A stretch of 64,000 bases of DNA from Rhizobium sp. BK399 (GCF_014194695.1 NZ_JACIAH010000011.1:1-64000); one strand, 5' to 3'; positions 10,151-18,524 are shown, numbered from the stretch's first letter. Numbers and translations: made by a program. Notes: generated by a model from the letters alone, not told the origin.

Positions 10151-11269
10151 ATGCGTGTCGGTTGCCCGAAGGAAATCAAGAACCATGAATATCGTGTCGG
10201 CCTGACACCTGCATCTGTTCGTGAATATGTCGCCCACGGCCACGAGGTCTGGGTTGAAACCAAGGCAGGCGCCGGCATTGGGGCCGACGATGCCGCCTAC
10301 ATGGCCGCTGGCGCAAAGATTGCCGCCTCAGCCAAGGACATCTTCGAAAAGTGCGACATGATCGTAAAGGTCAAGGAGCCGCAGCCCTCCGAGTGGGCGC
10401 AACTTCGCGATGGCCAGATTCTCTATACCTATCTACACCTCGCGCCGGATCCGGAACAAACCAAGGGCCTCCTTGCCTCGGGCGTTACCGCCGTTGCCTA
10501 CGAGACCGTAACGGACGATCGCGGCGGTCTGCCACTCCTGGCTCCGATGTCCGAAGTCGCCGGACGTCTGTCGATCCAGGCGGGTGCGACAGCACTGCAG
10601 AAGGCCAATGGCGGCCTTGGGATCCTCCTTGGTGGCGTCCCCGGCGTTTTGCCGGCGAAGGTTACGGTCATCGGCGGCGGCGTCGTCGGCTTGCACGCTG
10701 CACGAATGGCCGCGGGCCTCGGTGCGGATGTCAGTATCCTCGACAAGTCTTTGCCGCGCTTGCGCCAGCTTGACGATATCTTCGGCGGTCGTGTTCATAC
10801 CCGTTATTCCAGCATTCAGGCATTGGAAGAAGAAGTGTTCTCGGCAGACCTCGTCATCGGCGCCGTCCTCATTCCGGGCGCTGCTGCACCGAAGCTTGTC
10901 ACTCGCGAAATGCTGTCGGCCATGAAGAAGGGATCTGTCATCGTCGACGTTGCCATCGATCAGGGCGGCTGCTTCGAGACGTCGCATGCAACGACCCATT
11001 CGGAGCCGACCTACGTGGTTGACGATGTCGTGCATTATTGCGTGGCCAATATGCCCGGCGCAGTGCCGGTCACCTCGGCGCACGCCTTGAACAATGCGAC
11101 GCTCGTTTACGGCCTGGCGCTGGCTGACCGCGGACTGCGCGCGATTGCGGAGGATCGCCACCTGCGCAATGGCCTCAACATCCATAAAGGCCGCGTCACA
11201 AACAAGCCGGTGGCCGAGGCACTGGGCTATGAAGCCTACGCACCGGAAAGCGTATTGAACGTAGCGTAA
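10151..11269 (+). CDS. ald: Alanine dehydrogenase
   Basis: The 372-residue enzyme interconverts L-alanine and pyruvate with NAD(H) and ammonia. The N-terminus MRVGCPKEIKNHEYRVGLTP is the family signature. VKEPQPSEW carries the substrate lysine region and YLHLAPDPEQT the catalytic histidine. The Rossmann motif GGGVVGLHAARMA is at about 176-188, and HYCVANMPGAVP is near the C-terminus. The open frame extends upstream to 9893 through the operator, but ATG 10151 gives the normal length and follows GAGAGGAACG. In rhizobia this enzyme mainly serves alanine catabolism. A strong terminator follows. Confidence 0.95.
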   Translation: MRVGCPKEIKNHEYRVGLTPASVREYVAHGHEVWVETKAGAGIGADDAAYMAAGAKIAASAKDIFEKCDMIVKVKEPQPSEWAQLRDGQILYTYLHLAPDPEQTKGLLASGVTAVAYETVTDDRGGLPLLAPMSEVAGRLSIQAGATALQKANGGLGILLGGVPGVLPAKVTVIGGGVVGLHAARMAAGLGADVSILDKSLPRLRQLDDIFGGRVHTRYSSIQALEEEVFSADLVIGAVLIPGAAAPKLVTREMLSAMKKGSVIVDVAIDQGGCFETSHATTHSEPTYVVDDVVHYCVANMPGAVPVTSAHALNNATLVYGLALADRGLRAIAEDRHLRNGLNIHKGRVTNKPVAEALGYEAYAPESVLNVA

Positions 11270-11292
11270 GCTGCATCACGTTAGGTGAGTTT

Positions 11293-11327
11293 GGGCTGGT
11301 CGCATTCTCGTGCGACCAGCCCTTTTT
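11293..11327 (+). terminator. Rho-independent terminator of ald
   Basis: GGGCTGGTCGCA (11293-11304), loop TTCTCG, and TGCGACCAGCCC (11311-11322) form a perfect 12-bp stem followed by TTTTT. It sits between ald and the convergent DUF1203 gene. Confidence 0.93.
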
Positions 11328-11330
11328 CCG

Positions 11331-11798
11331 TTATCTGTCGATGCGGCACTGATAGCAGTTGTTGCGAGCCGAGCGCACATGCACGTAGGCGATTTCCGGC
11401 CGCTCGAGAAGTTCGGCGGCATAGGAGCGGATATCTGGCGTCAGAGTCACTGCCCCGGTGCCGTAGACGATGCGATTTTCGGCATTGTAGCCGCGCACAA
11501 TGAAATCGGGGCTGGTAAGTACCGGCGGTAGCACCTCTTCGGCGGCGTAGCGCTCACAGAGCTCCTTATGGAGAAAAACAGGGCCGGTTTCCGCATAGGG
11601 TTGAAGCTCGGGAAACGGCCTGTAGGCGAAAACCAGCAGTTCCTCGCCCGCGTCTATATTCTTCAGGCAATGACGGCAGGGGTGGCCGGGACCGTCGGAG
11701 ACCATCGTCTCGGGCAAGAAGCCGTAGGCATCGGTACCACCGTTCCAAAGGTTCTGCGCGTCGGCGGTGGGCATGGCGGAAAAGTGGATGTCGGTCAT
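11331..11798 (-). CDS. DUF1203-domain protein
   Basis: The 155-residue cytosolic protein matches the DUF1203 family along its length. CRHCLKNIDAGEELLVFAYRPF lies near residues 41-62, GPVFLH at about 72-77, and the end has YVHVRSARNNCYQC. The paired Cys/His residues (CRHC near the middle, CYQC at the end) could bind a metal or react as thiols, but this is a guess. No function is known for the family. It converges on ald and starts 99 bp from the end of the GNAT gene; it may be last in the cysK-to-GNAT run. Confidence 0.75.
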   Translation of the reverse strand: MTDIHFSAMPTADAQNLWNGGTDAYGFLPETMVSDGPGHPCRHCLKNIDAGEELLVFAYRPFPELQPYAETGPVFLHKELCERYAAEEVLPPVLTSPDFIVRGYNAENRIVYGTGAVTLTPDIRSYAAELLERPEIAYVHVRSARNNCYQCRIDR

Positions 11799-11896
11799 GG
11801 CAGATCTCCTTGCTGATCGCCATCAGATGCGCCTTTACCGTGATACAAGCCACCCGATTCCTGCGAAACGCCGTCAGTCGAACTCTGTCGGCCTGG

Positions 11897-12460
11897 TCAC
11901 CAGCCCTTTTTACCCAGCTCCAGCAATTCCTTGTCGCTGAGCGGTCGGACAATGCCCAAACCGGTCGAGACCGGAGAAAAACCGAACATCTGGTAGAGCT
12001 GGAGGGCCCGCGGATGATCGAGATTGTTGGTGGTCGTCGTCACCCGCTTCGGATTGACCGTCCAGATCGCATAGAGCGCCTGCAGCAAGAACCACTTTCC
12101 GATTCCGAGGCCGAGGGCGTGCTCGATCAGACCGAAGTGGCTGAGCTCGATGGTGTCCTCGTCCTCGAGGAAATATTCATAGAAACCCGCGGGCGCTCCG
12201 TTGACGTAGAGCACGCTGATATTGTTGCGCTTGTCGTGCAGCGTCTTGGCCAGATCCTCGTCGGTCATCCGCAAACGATCCACCCACTGCCATCGGGCGC
12301 CGACCTGGCGATACAGATAGCGGTAGAAGGGCAGCGGAATATCTGGGGTCCGCATGATCGCTGTCTGAATATTGATCGGCATCGGCAGGCTTGCCTTCGG
12401 CGGTGCCGTCATTTCCAGGCGCGTGATGTGGGTTTTTAGCGAAGAAGGGCCCTTCACCAT
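11897..12460 (-). CDS. GNAT-family N-acetyltransferase
   Basis: The 187-residue protein has the GNAT fold: VLYVNGAPAGFYEYF (strands 2-3), IELSHFGLIEHALGLGIGKWFLLQALYAIW (strand 4 and the acetyl-CoA pyrophosphate loop GLGIGK, given in parts: the loop is at about 120-130), then NLDHPRALQLYQMFGF (helix 4 and strand 6). The start at 12460 lies four bases after the sseA stop, so the two are translationally coupled. The much longer upstream frame is a shadow of sseA. The substrate is unknown. Confidence 0.82.
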   Translation of the reverse strand: MVKGPSSLKTHITRLEMTAPPKASLPMPINIQTAIMRTPDIPLPFYRYLYRQVGARWQWVDRLRMTDEDLAKTLHDKRNNISVLYVNGAPAGFYEYFLEDEDTIELSHFGLIEHALGLGIGKWFLLQALYAIWTVNPKRVTTTTNNLDHPRALQLYQMFGFSPVSTGLGIVRPLSDKELLELGKKGW

Positions 12461-12464
12461 CGTG

Positions 12465-13334
12465 TCAGGCTTTGACCGGTTCTGGCGGGCCAGTGACGAC
12501 AGGCGTGTCGTCGCGCCCACCCCATTCGCTCCATGAGCCGTCGTAGAGTTTATTGTCGCTGTGGCCGAGCGATTCGAGCGCGAGCGTAATAATCGCCGCG
12601 GTGATGCCGGAGCCGCAGGAGGTGACGACCGGCTTCGACAGATCGATGCCCGCGTCCTCGATTGTCCGCTTGAGTTCCGGCAGCGACTTGAAGCGGCCCT
12701 GGCTGGCGAAAACGCCCGACGGCAGGTTGCGTGCGCCGGGCATATGACCCGAACGCATGCCAGCGCGGGGCTCGGGCTCGATCGCAGCGAACCGGCCGGC
12801 GCTTCTGGCATCGGCTATCTGCAGGGCACCGTTGGCAACGATGTCTCGCATTGTGTCCAGAGTGACGACTCTCGAGGCATCATAGGCCGGCTTGAAAATC
12901 TTCGGCTCGTATTGCGTCGCATTTGTCTCAAGCGGACGGCCTTCTGATTTCCATCCATCCAGGCCGCCGTCGAGTACATAGACATTTTGCGCGCCCATAA
13001 CGCGAAACAGCCACCAGACTCGCGGCGATGCGAACATCCCGATCCCATCATAGACGACGATACGGTCATTCTCGCCGATTCCGAGTTTTCCAACTTCGCC
13101 TGCGAAAAGCTCCGGCGACGGAATGGTATGCGGCAGTGGCACGGAGTGATCCGCGATCTTGTCCTGATCGAAGCGGACGGCGCCCGGTATATGGCCGGCG
13201 GCGTATTCTGCGTCGGCATCGCGCTTCTGTGCCGGCAGATAGAAGGACGCGTCCAGAATTCGCAAGTCCGGCTTGCCCAGTTCCGCCTGCAGCCAATCGG
13301 CCGAAACGACGAAACGGCTCTTTTCTTCGCTCAT
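12465..13334 (-). CDS. sseA: 3-mercaptopyruvate sulfurtransferase (two-domain rhodanese)
   Basis: The 289-residue protein has two rhodanese domains, an inactive N-terminal one (about 8-130) and a catalytic C-terminal one (about 160-280). The active-site loop is CGSGIT, the mercaptopyruvate type, rather than the CRKGVT type of thiosulfate sulfurtransferases. It moves sulfur from 3-mercaptopyruvate to thiols or cyanide. It lies in a run cysK - alaX - sseA - GNAT on the minus strand with gaps of 6, 15 and 4 bp, a cysteine and sulfur theme. Confidence 0.92.
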   Translation of the reverse strand: MSEEKSRFVVSADWLQAELGKPDLRILDASFYLPAQKRDADAEYAAGHIPGAVRFDQDKIADHSVPLPHTIPSPELFAGEVGKLGIGENDRIVVYDGIGMFASPRVWWLFRVMGAQNVYVLDGGLDGWKSEGRPLETNATQYEPKIFKPAYDASRVVTLDTMRDIVANGALQIADARSAGRFAAIEPEPRAGMRSGHMPGARNLPSGVFASQGRFKSLPELKRTIEDAGIDLSKPVVTSCGSGITAAIITLALESLGHSDNKLYDGSWSEWGGRDDTPVVTGPPEPVKA

Positions 13335-13349
13335 TCTGCTCTCCCTAAC

Positions 13350-14087
13350 TCAGGCCTCGTCGCCGGGAGCGCCGAAGCGAATACGGAAGCGGCGGTTTTC
13401 CTTGCCCTTCTTCTCGATCTTGGCAATGTGAATCTGGCCGACTTCCTGCGTTTCGGACACATGTGTGCCGCCGCAGGGCTGACTGTCAATCGCAGAGTTT
13501 TCGCCGATGCAGACAAGGCTGACCCGACCGAGGCCGATCGGCGGGCGAACATTCTTGGATTTGACGATGCCGGGATTGGCCACAAGTTCTTCGTCGGTGA
13601 TCCACTGCAGGTAAACCGGATGGTTCTGCCGCACCAGTTCCATCAGTTTTTCGGTTACGCCGTCCTTGTCGATCGTCTCGGTCATGTCGAAGTCGACACG
13701 GCTCTCATCTTCGCCGACAGCCGCGCCGGTGATCGGGTATGAACAGACGACCGAAAGCAGGTGACAGGCGGTGTGCATCCGCATCAGCTTGTAGCGGCGC
13801 GGCCAGTCGACATGCAGGACCAGCCTTTCGCCGAGACCCGGCTGCGTCTCACCTTCAAGCGGCACGTGGATGACGATATCCTTGGTGGCCCCGTGCCTCG
13901 TCTGTCCTAGGGCGATTTTGCTGCCGTCGGCCCGCTCGAGAAAACCGGTGTCGCCCGGCTGGCCCCCTGAAGTCGCGTAGAAGCAGGTTTGATCCAGCTC
14001 AATGCCACCGTCTTCGTGAACGGCGGTTACTACCGCCTCGCATGTCGAAAGATAGAAATCGTCACGATAGAGGGCATTGACGGGCAT
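13350..14087 (-). CDS. Trans-acting alanyl-tRNA editing protein (AlaX type)
   Basis: The 245-residue protein resembles the editing domain of AlaRS. It has the zinc/catalytic motifs HxxxH (HTACH, about 102-106) and CxxxH (CGGTH near the C-terminal third), with the C-terminal GRVSLVCIGENSAIDSQP segment. AlaX proteins hydrolyse Ser- or Gly-mischarged tRNA-Ala. The N-terminal Gly-rich segment (SGGQPGDTGFLE) makes this the longer AlaX class. It starts 6 bp after cysK ends. Serine discrimination next to cysteine synthesis is a sensible pairing but is only context. Confidence 0.88.
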   Translation of the reverse strand: MPVNALYRDDFYLSTCEAVVTAVHEDGGIELDQTCFYATSGGQPGDTGFLERADGSKIALGQTRHGATKDIVIHVPLEGETQPGLGERLVLHVDWPRRYKLMRMHTACHLLSVVCSYPITGAAVGEDESRVDFDMTETIDKDGVTEKLMELVRQNHPVYLQWITDEELVANPGIVKSKNVRPPIGLGRVSLVCIGENSAIDSQPCGGTHVSETQEVGQIHIAKIEKKGKENRRFRIRFGAPGDEA

Positions 14088-14093
14088 AGGATC

Positions 14094-15134
14094 TCACGCT
14101 GCTGGTTCGTATGGAATTTGTATCTCTTGCGCCCTGGTGAGCCACGCGGGAATCGGCAGCCCCTTAGACGTCAGGAAGTCGGGATTGAAGAGCTTCGACT
14201 GATAGCGATTGCCGTAGTCGGCAAGGATCGTCAAGATGGTGTGGCCGGGACCGAGTTCCCTGGCAAGCCGAACGGCGCCGGCAATGTTGACCGCCGTCGA
14301 TCCGCCGAGGCACAGTCCCTCGTGTTCGACGAGATCGAAGACGTAGGGCAGGGCCTCCGCATCCGAGATGCTGTAGGCGAAGTCGGGCGTAAAGCCTTCC
14401 AGATTCGCCGTGATCCGGCCCTGACCGATCCCTTCGGTGATCGATGAGCCAGCGGATTTTAGTTCGCCGTTCTTGTAGAATTCATAGAGCGCGGCACCGT
14501 CGGGATCGGCAAGGCCGATCTTGACGTCCTTGCTAAATGCCTTGAGGCCGGCCGCGACACCCGCAAGCGTCCCCCCCGAGCCAACAGAGCAGATGAAGCC
14601 ATCGACCTTGCCGTTCGTGTCGTTCCAGATTTCGCGAGCCGTCGTTTCGATATGGGCCTGCCGATTGGCGACGTTGTCAAACTGGTTCGCCCAGATCGCG
14701 CCGTTCGGGTCCGTCTTGGCCAGTTGTTCGGCAAGCCTTCCGGACACCTTCACATAGTTGTTCGGGTTCCTGTAGGGAACCGCCGGGACCTCGACGAGTT
14801 CAGCGCCGAGCAACTTCAGCGCTTCCTTCTTTTCCTGACTCTGAGTCTCCGGGATAACGATGACGGTTCGGTAACCGAGCGCCTTTGCCACCACCGTCAA
14901 ACCGATGCCGGTGTTGCCGGCCGTTCCCTCGACGATAACGCCGCCCGGCTTCAGCAGACCCTTCTTCTCGGCGTCGCGAATAATGTAGAGCGCGGCGCGA
15001 TCCTTCACCGACTGGCCGGGATTCAGAAATTCCGCTTTGCCGAGAATGGTGCAGCCGGTCGCTTCCGACGCACCCTTGAGCTTGATCAAGGGGGTGTTGC
15101 CGATTGCCTCTAAAACGGAGGGATGAACGGTCAT
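14094..15134 (-). CDS. cysK: Cysteine synthase A (O-acetylserine sulfhydrylase)
   Basis: The 346-residue fold type II PLP enzyme makes cysteine from O-acetylserine and sulfide. The PLP lysine is K44 in PGQSVKDRAAL. The substrate loop is TAGNTGIG, the phosphate site GSGGTLAG, and the C-terminal serine-binding region GGSTAVNIAGA. It is longer than E. coli CysK (323) and lacks a CBS domain. It heads the minus-strand run with alaX, sseA and GNAT. A cysteine-synthase-like protein of another specificity remains possible. Confidence 0.88.
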   Translation of the reverse strand: MTVHPSVLEAIGNTPLIKLKGASEATGCTILGKAEFLNPGQSVKDRAALYIIRDAEKKGLLKPGGVIVEGTAGNTGIGLTVVAKALGYRTVIVIPETQSQEKKEALKLLGAELVEVPAVPYRNPNNYVKVSGRLAEQLAKTDPNGAIWANQFDNVANRQAHIETTAREIWNDTNGKVDGFICSVGSGGTLAGVAAGLKAFSKDVKIGLADPDGAALYEFYKNGELKSAGSSITEGIGQGRITANLEGFTPDFAYSISDAEALPYVFDLVEHEGLCLGGSTAVNIAGAVRLARELGPGHTILTILADYGNRYQSKLFNPDFLTSKGLPIPAWLTRAQEIQIPYEPAA

Positions 15135-15367
15135 GGACTCTGCCTCTTTTGAACGCTTAGTTTAGGAACGGTCTTTTCCCTTCACAAGGCTAGGTTGGCA
15201 AGAAATGCTATTCCATGCCTTTGAGCGCCGTGACAAAATTAGACTTTCCTTCGGGCTGGAGAAGTCGAGGTACAGCGGGTCGCCACCGTCCTTGTGATCT
15301 GAAGGTTGACTTTCAACGTAGGGATTACGACAAAGCATCCCCAAAAACGGAAACCACCGAAGCCTTC

Positions 15368-16012
15368 ATGGTTCACGAGCATATCGACACCGTCGATGCA
15401 TTGATGGCGCATTATGTCGCCGGATCTCTTCCTGAGCCGGCACGCGTATTGGTGGAATCGCATCTCGAAATGAAGTCCGATCATCGCTGGCTGGTGAGAG
15501 ATCTTGAATCGCTGAGCGGCGAGGCCCTGGAAGACATTTCGGAGGCTGCGATCAGCGAGCGCGACGCACGGCTCGCCGCTATCTTCGCCTCCGCGCCGCC
15601 TGCCGAGGATGTGCCGACCGATCTGCAGGCCTCCCGTGGGGGCTTCCCGAGAGCGATTCGCAATTTGGTCGGCTATGACGTCGATACGGTGCCGTGGAAG
15701 ACGAAGCTGCCGGGCTTCAAGGAATACTCCATGGATATCGACGGCTGCGAGGCGAGTCTGATGTGGATCAGGCCGGGGCGGGCACTGCCCGCACACACAC
15801 ACAAGGGAACGGAACTCACCTTGATCTTGGACGGCGCGTTCAATGATGCACGCGGACGTTTCGGACCTGGCGATATCTCAATTGCCGACGAGAGCGTCGA
15901 CCATCGGCCGATTGCCGAAAAGGAGCGTCCCTGTATCGCGTTCATCGTTCTTGACGCTCCGGTCAAGCTGACTGGGTCTTTCCGGCAGCTCATTGGTGAC
16001 CTCATCGGCTGA
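15368..16012 (+). CDS. ChrR-like anti-sigma/cupin protein with a degenerate zinc motif
   Basis: The 214-residue protein has the ChrR layout: an N-terminal anti-sigma domain (about 1-85, with HYVAGSLPEPARVLVESHL) and a C-terminal cupin (about 115-205). The cupin keeps likely metal ligands: PAHTHKGTELTLIL gives two His and a Glu, and a later His is in DHRP. In typical ChrR the anti-sigma zinc site is H...HxxxCxxC. Here the matching positions read H32, K36, H39, so both cysteines are gone. No sigma factor gene is adjacent, although ChrR usually pairs with RpoE. An SDR gene follows 99 bp later, a known neighbour of rpoE-chrR loci. ATG 15368 fits the family start; its ribosome site is weak. Confidence 0.75.
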   Translation: MVHEHIDTVDALMAHYVAGSLPEPARVLVESHLEMKSDHRWLVRDLESLSGEALEDISEAAISERDARLAAIFASAPPAEDVPTDLQASRGGFPRAIRNLVGYDVDTVPWKTKLPGFKEYSMDIDGCEASLMWIRPGRALPAHTHKGTELTLILDGAFNDARGRFGPGDISIADESVDHRPIAEKERPCIAFIVLDAPVKLTGSFRQLIGDLIG

Positions 16013-16111
16013 AAGCAGCCACAATGGGGTGATAAAAGGGTTGAAACCGGGGGATGGCGAGGAGCTCCCGGACCTTTTTGACGTTCACAAGAACGGCCCG
16101 GAGGAGATGTC

Positions 16112-16945
16112 ATGCAAGCTTTCGTTGCTCGTCCTGAACATGGAATAGCTTGGATATCAGGCGCAAGTTCTGGAATTGGGCGAGCGCTGGCACTGAAGCT
16201 TGCGGGAGATGGGTACAAGGTCGCGGTGACGGCTCGCGATCATGAAAAGCTTGCCGAGTTGCAGGCCGAGGCGTCAGACCTTTCCGGCAGCATTATCGTA
16301 CTCGACGGTGACGTCACTAACGCCGAAGACATGGAGCATGTCCTTGCTTCAATCGAATACGAGCATGGCACGCTGGCGCTGGCCGTCTTCAATGCGGACG
16401 TCAATCTGCCTGTGCATGCGGAGGAGTTGAAGCTCGTTGATTTCGAGAAGAGTTTCGCGGTCAACCTGCAAGGCGTTGTGAACTGCCTTATCCCCGCCGT
16501 ACGACACATGAAGGCAAAGGGGCAGGGCCAAATCGCCATCGTTTCGTCCGTTTCGGGCTATGGCGGCCTGCCGACGAACGCCGCTTACGGCGCAACGAAA
16601 GCCGCCTTGATCAATATGGCGGAGAGCCTGAAGTTCGATCTCGACAAGATGGGTATCCGCATACAGCTCATCAATCCGGGTTTCGTCGACACCCCAGCAA
16701 CGAAGGGGAGCGAATATCCCCTCCCGTCATTAATCTCGGTAGATGAAGCCTCCGAGCAGATTTCGGCGGGTCTCAAGTCTCAGAGTTTCGAGGTTACCTT
16801 TCCGAAGCGCTTCAGCTACATGATGAAGCTCATCAATCTTCTGCCCTACGCTCTGTATTTCTGGCTCGTCAATCGCTTTACTGGCTGGCGCGAACGGCCG
16901 CTAAAGAAGCGCGGACGTCCGGCCGTGGCGCACCCTGCTGAGTGA
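16112..16945 (+). CDS. SDR-family oxidoreductase
   Basis: The 277-residue protein is a classical SDR: SGASSGIG (16-23) binds the cofactor and Ser-Tyr-Lys is present as SSVSGYGG and YGATK. The usual NNAG is replaced by FNADVN, a change seen in some divergent members. A hydrophobic C-terminal segment (YMMKLINLLPYALYFWLV) followed by basic residues suggests membrane association. GGAGGAGATGTC precedes the ATG. It follows the ChrR-like gene, and SDRs are frequent in sigma-E/ChrR singlet-oxygen regulons. Substrate unknown. Confidence 0.85.
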   Translation: MQAFVARPEHGIAWISGASSGIGRALALKLAGDGYKVAVTARDHEKLAELQAEASDLSGSIIVLDGDVTNAEDMEHVLASIEYEHGTLALAVFNADVNLPVHAEELKLVDFEKSFAVNLQGVVNCLIPAVRHMKAKGQGQIAIVSSVSGYGGLPTNAAYGATKAALINMAESLKFDLDKMGIRIQLINPGFVDTPATKGSEYPLPSLISVDEASEQISAGLKSQSFEVTFPKRFSYMMKLINLLPYALYFWLVNRFTGWRERPLKKRGRPAVAHPAE

Positions 16946-16962
16946 GTTGGACCTAGAGGCAA

Positions 16963-17027
16963 CGACGAGGCGGATGGCGGCCAGACAGGAGGTCATCTGT
17001 CGGATCGGACGCCATCCGCTCTCGTCG
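16963..17027. repeat. Long imperfect hairpin downstream of the SDR gene
   Basis: CGACGAG(G)CGGATGGCG (16963-16979) pairs with CGCCATCCGCTCTCGTCG (17010-17027), about 16 bp with a one- or two-base bulge, around a 30-nt loop that can itself fold (GACA...TGTC). No T-run follows on either strand, so it is not a simple terminator. It could be a 3'-end stabilising structure or a single copy of a palindromic repeat. Confidence 0.55.
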
Positions 17028-17342
17028 ACTCCGCGCAAAGACGACCTACCGGACGTCTATATTTTCAGCGCGGAAGCCTGCTTCACTTCAAAACTCGCAG
17101 AGCCCTTTGAAGCGCTCACCACCCCATGGGGCGCAGTCTAACCCGAAACGAAAGTCTCTGACCAGTGACAAATTTGAACCATCGCCCAGGCGGTCGGAGT
17201 GCGCCGGAAGGAAGCGCTGGCCGCCAGGGTGCAGGCCGAAGACCTGTGAAGTGCCAGTGTTTTTGCTTGTTACGGAACAACGGCAGGCTTGGATCTGAAA
17301 TCTCTCAGTCCTATAAGCGGAATTTTCCGCGCGCTCGCAAAC
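17028..17342. other. Intergenic stretch without a supported gene
   Basis: Short open frames here have no family likeness and no good ribosome site. The only visible structure is a small hairpin GCGGAA-TT-TTCCGC at 17317-17330. Nothing else was recognised. Confidence 0.5.
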
Positions 17343-17369
17343 GAAAGGGCCGGTCAAGCCGGCCCTTTC
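17343..17369 (-). terminator. Terminator hairpin of the secreted-protein gene
   Basis: GAAAGGGCCGG (17343-17353) and CCGGCCCTTTC (17359-17369) form a perfect 11-bp stem, 20 bases after the stop codon on the minus strand. The U-run is short (CGTTTG). Confidence 0.7.
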
Positions 17370-17389
17370 GGAAAACAGGGTAGGTCAGA

Positions 17390-17719
17390 TCAGTTGTCGT
17401 ATTCGCGGCAGGCGTCGCTGATGGATGCACCGCTCTCGCCACCTCGCGTGTCCACTCCCGAATTTGCCTGTGGCATGCCCGGGCAGTCCATTGCCTTGGG
17501 CTGGGGCGTGATGCTCTGCGTCGTTGTCGGATCGACCGGCGCGACAGCGATCGGGTGAGTGCCGTTGTCGCTGCTTGTGTAATCTCCCGACTGGGTGCTG
17601 GAGCTGGGATTTGTCGAGCCGCCGTTCGTCGGACCGATTGGATCAGGATTGGATTGGGCAAATGCAGAGGTTGCCAGACCCGCGGCAAAAATTGCCGCCA
17701 CTATCATCGGACTACGCAT
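17390..17719 (-). CDS. Small secreted Ser/Thr/Pro-rich protein of unknown function
   Basis: The 109-residue product starts with a clear Sec signal peptide (MRSPMIVAAIFAAGLATSAFAQ, cleavage after AFA). The mature part is low complexity (NPDPIGPTNGGSTNPSSSTQSG, in short blocks) with two cysteines (MDCPG and DACRE) that could form a disulfide. The start at 17719 follows AAGGAAG; an upstream in-frame start at 17806 would bury the signal. A general-stress-type promoter (17767-17791) lies just upstream. No family was recognised; similar short periplasmic proteins are common in rhizobia. Confidence 0.65.
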   Translation of the reverse strand: MRSPMIVAAIFAAGLATSAFAQSNPDPIGPTNGGSTNPSSSTQSGDYTSSDNGTHPIAVAPVDPTTTQSITPQPKAMDCPGMPQANSGVDTRGGESGASISDACREYDN

Positions 17720-17766
17720 AGGAACTTCCTTTTTGTCGTCGTTTTTCGTCTGGGTGACATGGGCAA

Positions 17767-17791
17767 AACCCATCGGCAAAAGCGTTGTTCC
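17767..17791 (-). promoter_or_regulatory. Candidate EcfG/RpoE2-type general stress promoter
   Basis: On the minus strand GGAAC (17787-17791) is followed after 16 bases by GGTT (17767-17770). The rhizobial general-stress sigma factor consensus is GGAAC, 16-17 bases, then CGTT. Transcription would begin about 40 bases before the gene at 17719. Confidence 0.5.
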
Positions 17792-18003
17792 GAAGTTTTT
17801 ATCCACTAAGGCGCGGATTTTTGTCAGTTGCCAAACCTTGGCGGGCGTTGCGTAGGAGGGAGTCGGGTGCCAGCATCACGCACCATTATTTCCCTTTGAT
17901 GCGGCGCATCCGTCGATAAGATCCCGGGTGATCTCGGAAAAAGAAAAGAGCGGCTCGAAGCTCGAACCGCTCTTGTAAGAGTTCAGCAAATCGCTGAGAA
18001 AAC

Positions 18004-18078
18004 TGGCTCCCCGGGCCGGATTCGAACCGGCGACCTGTCGATTAACAGTCGAATGCTCTACCGCTGAGCTACCAGGGA
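18004..18078 (-). tRNA. tRNA-Asn (anticodon GTT)
   Basis: The minus strand gives a full cloverleaf: acceptor TCCCTGG pairs with CCGGGGA, D-arm AGCTCAGCGGTAGAGC, anticodon loop CTGTTAA (GTT) and T-arm with GGTTCGAATCC. CCA is encoded at 18004-18006. Confidence 0.95.
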
Positions 18079-18195
18079 TCACCGCTTGCCGCGGCGTGAG
18101 TGGCCTAATACAAATGCTTGCCCGATTTGCCAAGCGGTTTTTTCAAAAAAATGACATCCGCTTGTATTTGCTCTGTATAACCCCATCTCCAGTCG

Positions 18196-18486
18196 ATGAC
18201 TGAAACACATGATACCACGGGAAAAAGAACCGCCAAGCGCTTTGGCATTGATCACACCACCGGTCGCCTCGTTCTGGGCTCCATAAGTATCCCGTTGCCG
18301 CAGTCGCGCATTGCCCGACTGACGATTGGGGTGCTGCTGATCTTTGGCGGCGTTCTGGGTTTTCTGCCGGTTCTCGGCTTCTGGATGCTGCCGCTCGGGT
18401 TCATCCTGCTGTCGCACGACCTTCATCTCGTACGCCGGATGCGGCGGCGTTTCTCGGTCTGGTGGACGAAGAGGCGTAAATCTTGA
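18196..18486 (+). CDS. Small membrane protein, PGPGW-like
   Basis: The 96-residue protein has a polar N-terminus of about 40 residues, two hydrophobic segments (about 41-60 and 63-78) around a Gly/Pro turn (FGGVLGFLPVLGFWMLPLGF), then a strongly basic tail (RRMRRRF...KRRKS). The LGFLPVLGFWMLPLG core resembles the putative-transmembrane PGPGW family, though the signature is not exact. The basic tail should be cytosolic. Function unknown. No ribosome site stands out. Confidence 0.6.
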   Translation: MTETHDTTGKRTAKRFGIDHTTGRLVLGSISIPLPQSRIARLTIGVLLIFGGVLGFLPVLGFWMLPLGFILLSHDLHLVRRMRRRFSVWWTKRRKS

Positions 18487-18524
18487 ATCAATGAACGACG
18501 GCACTGGCGCCCGGCCTGCGTCAA

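Noticed and set aside
16045..16078. Possible terminator between the ChrR-like and SDR genes
   Set aside because: The stem CCGGGGG/CTCCCGG has a mismatch and the T-run is separated by three bases. Left unannotated.
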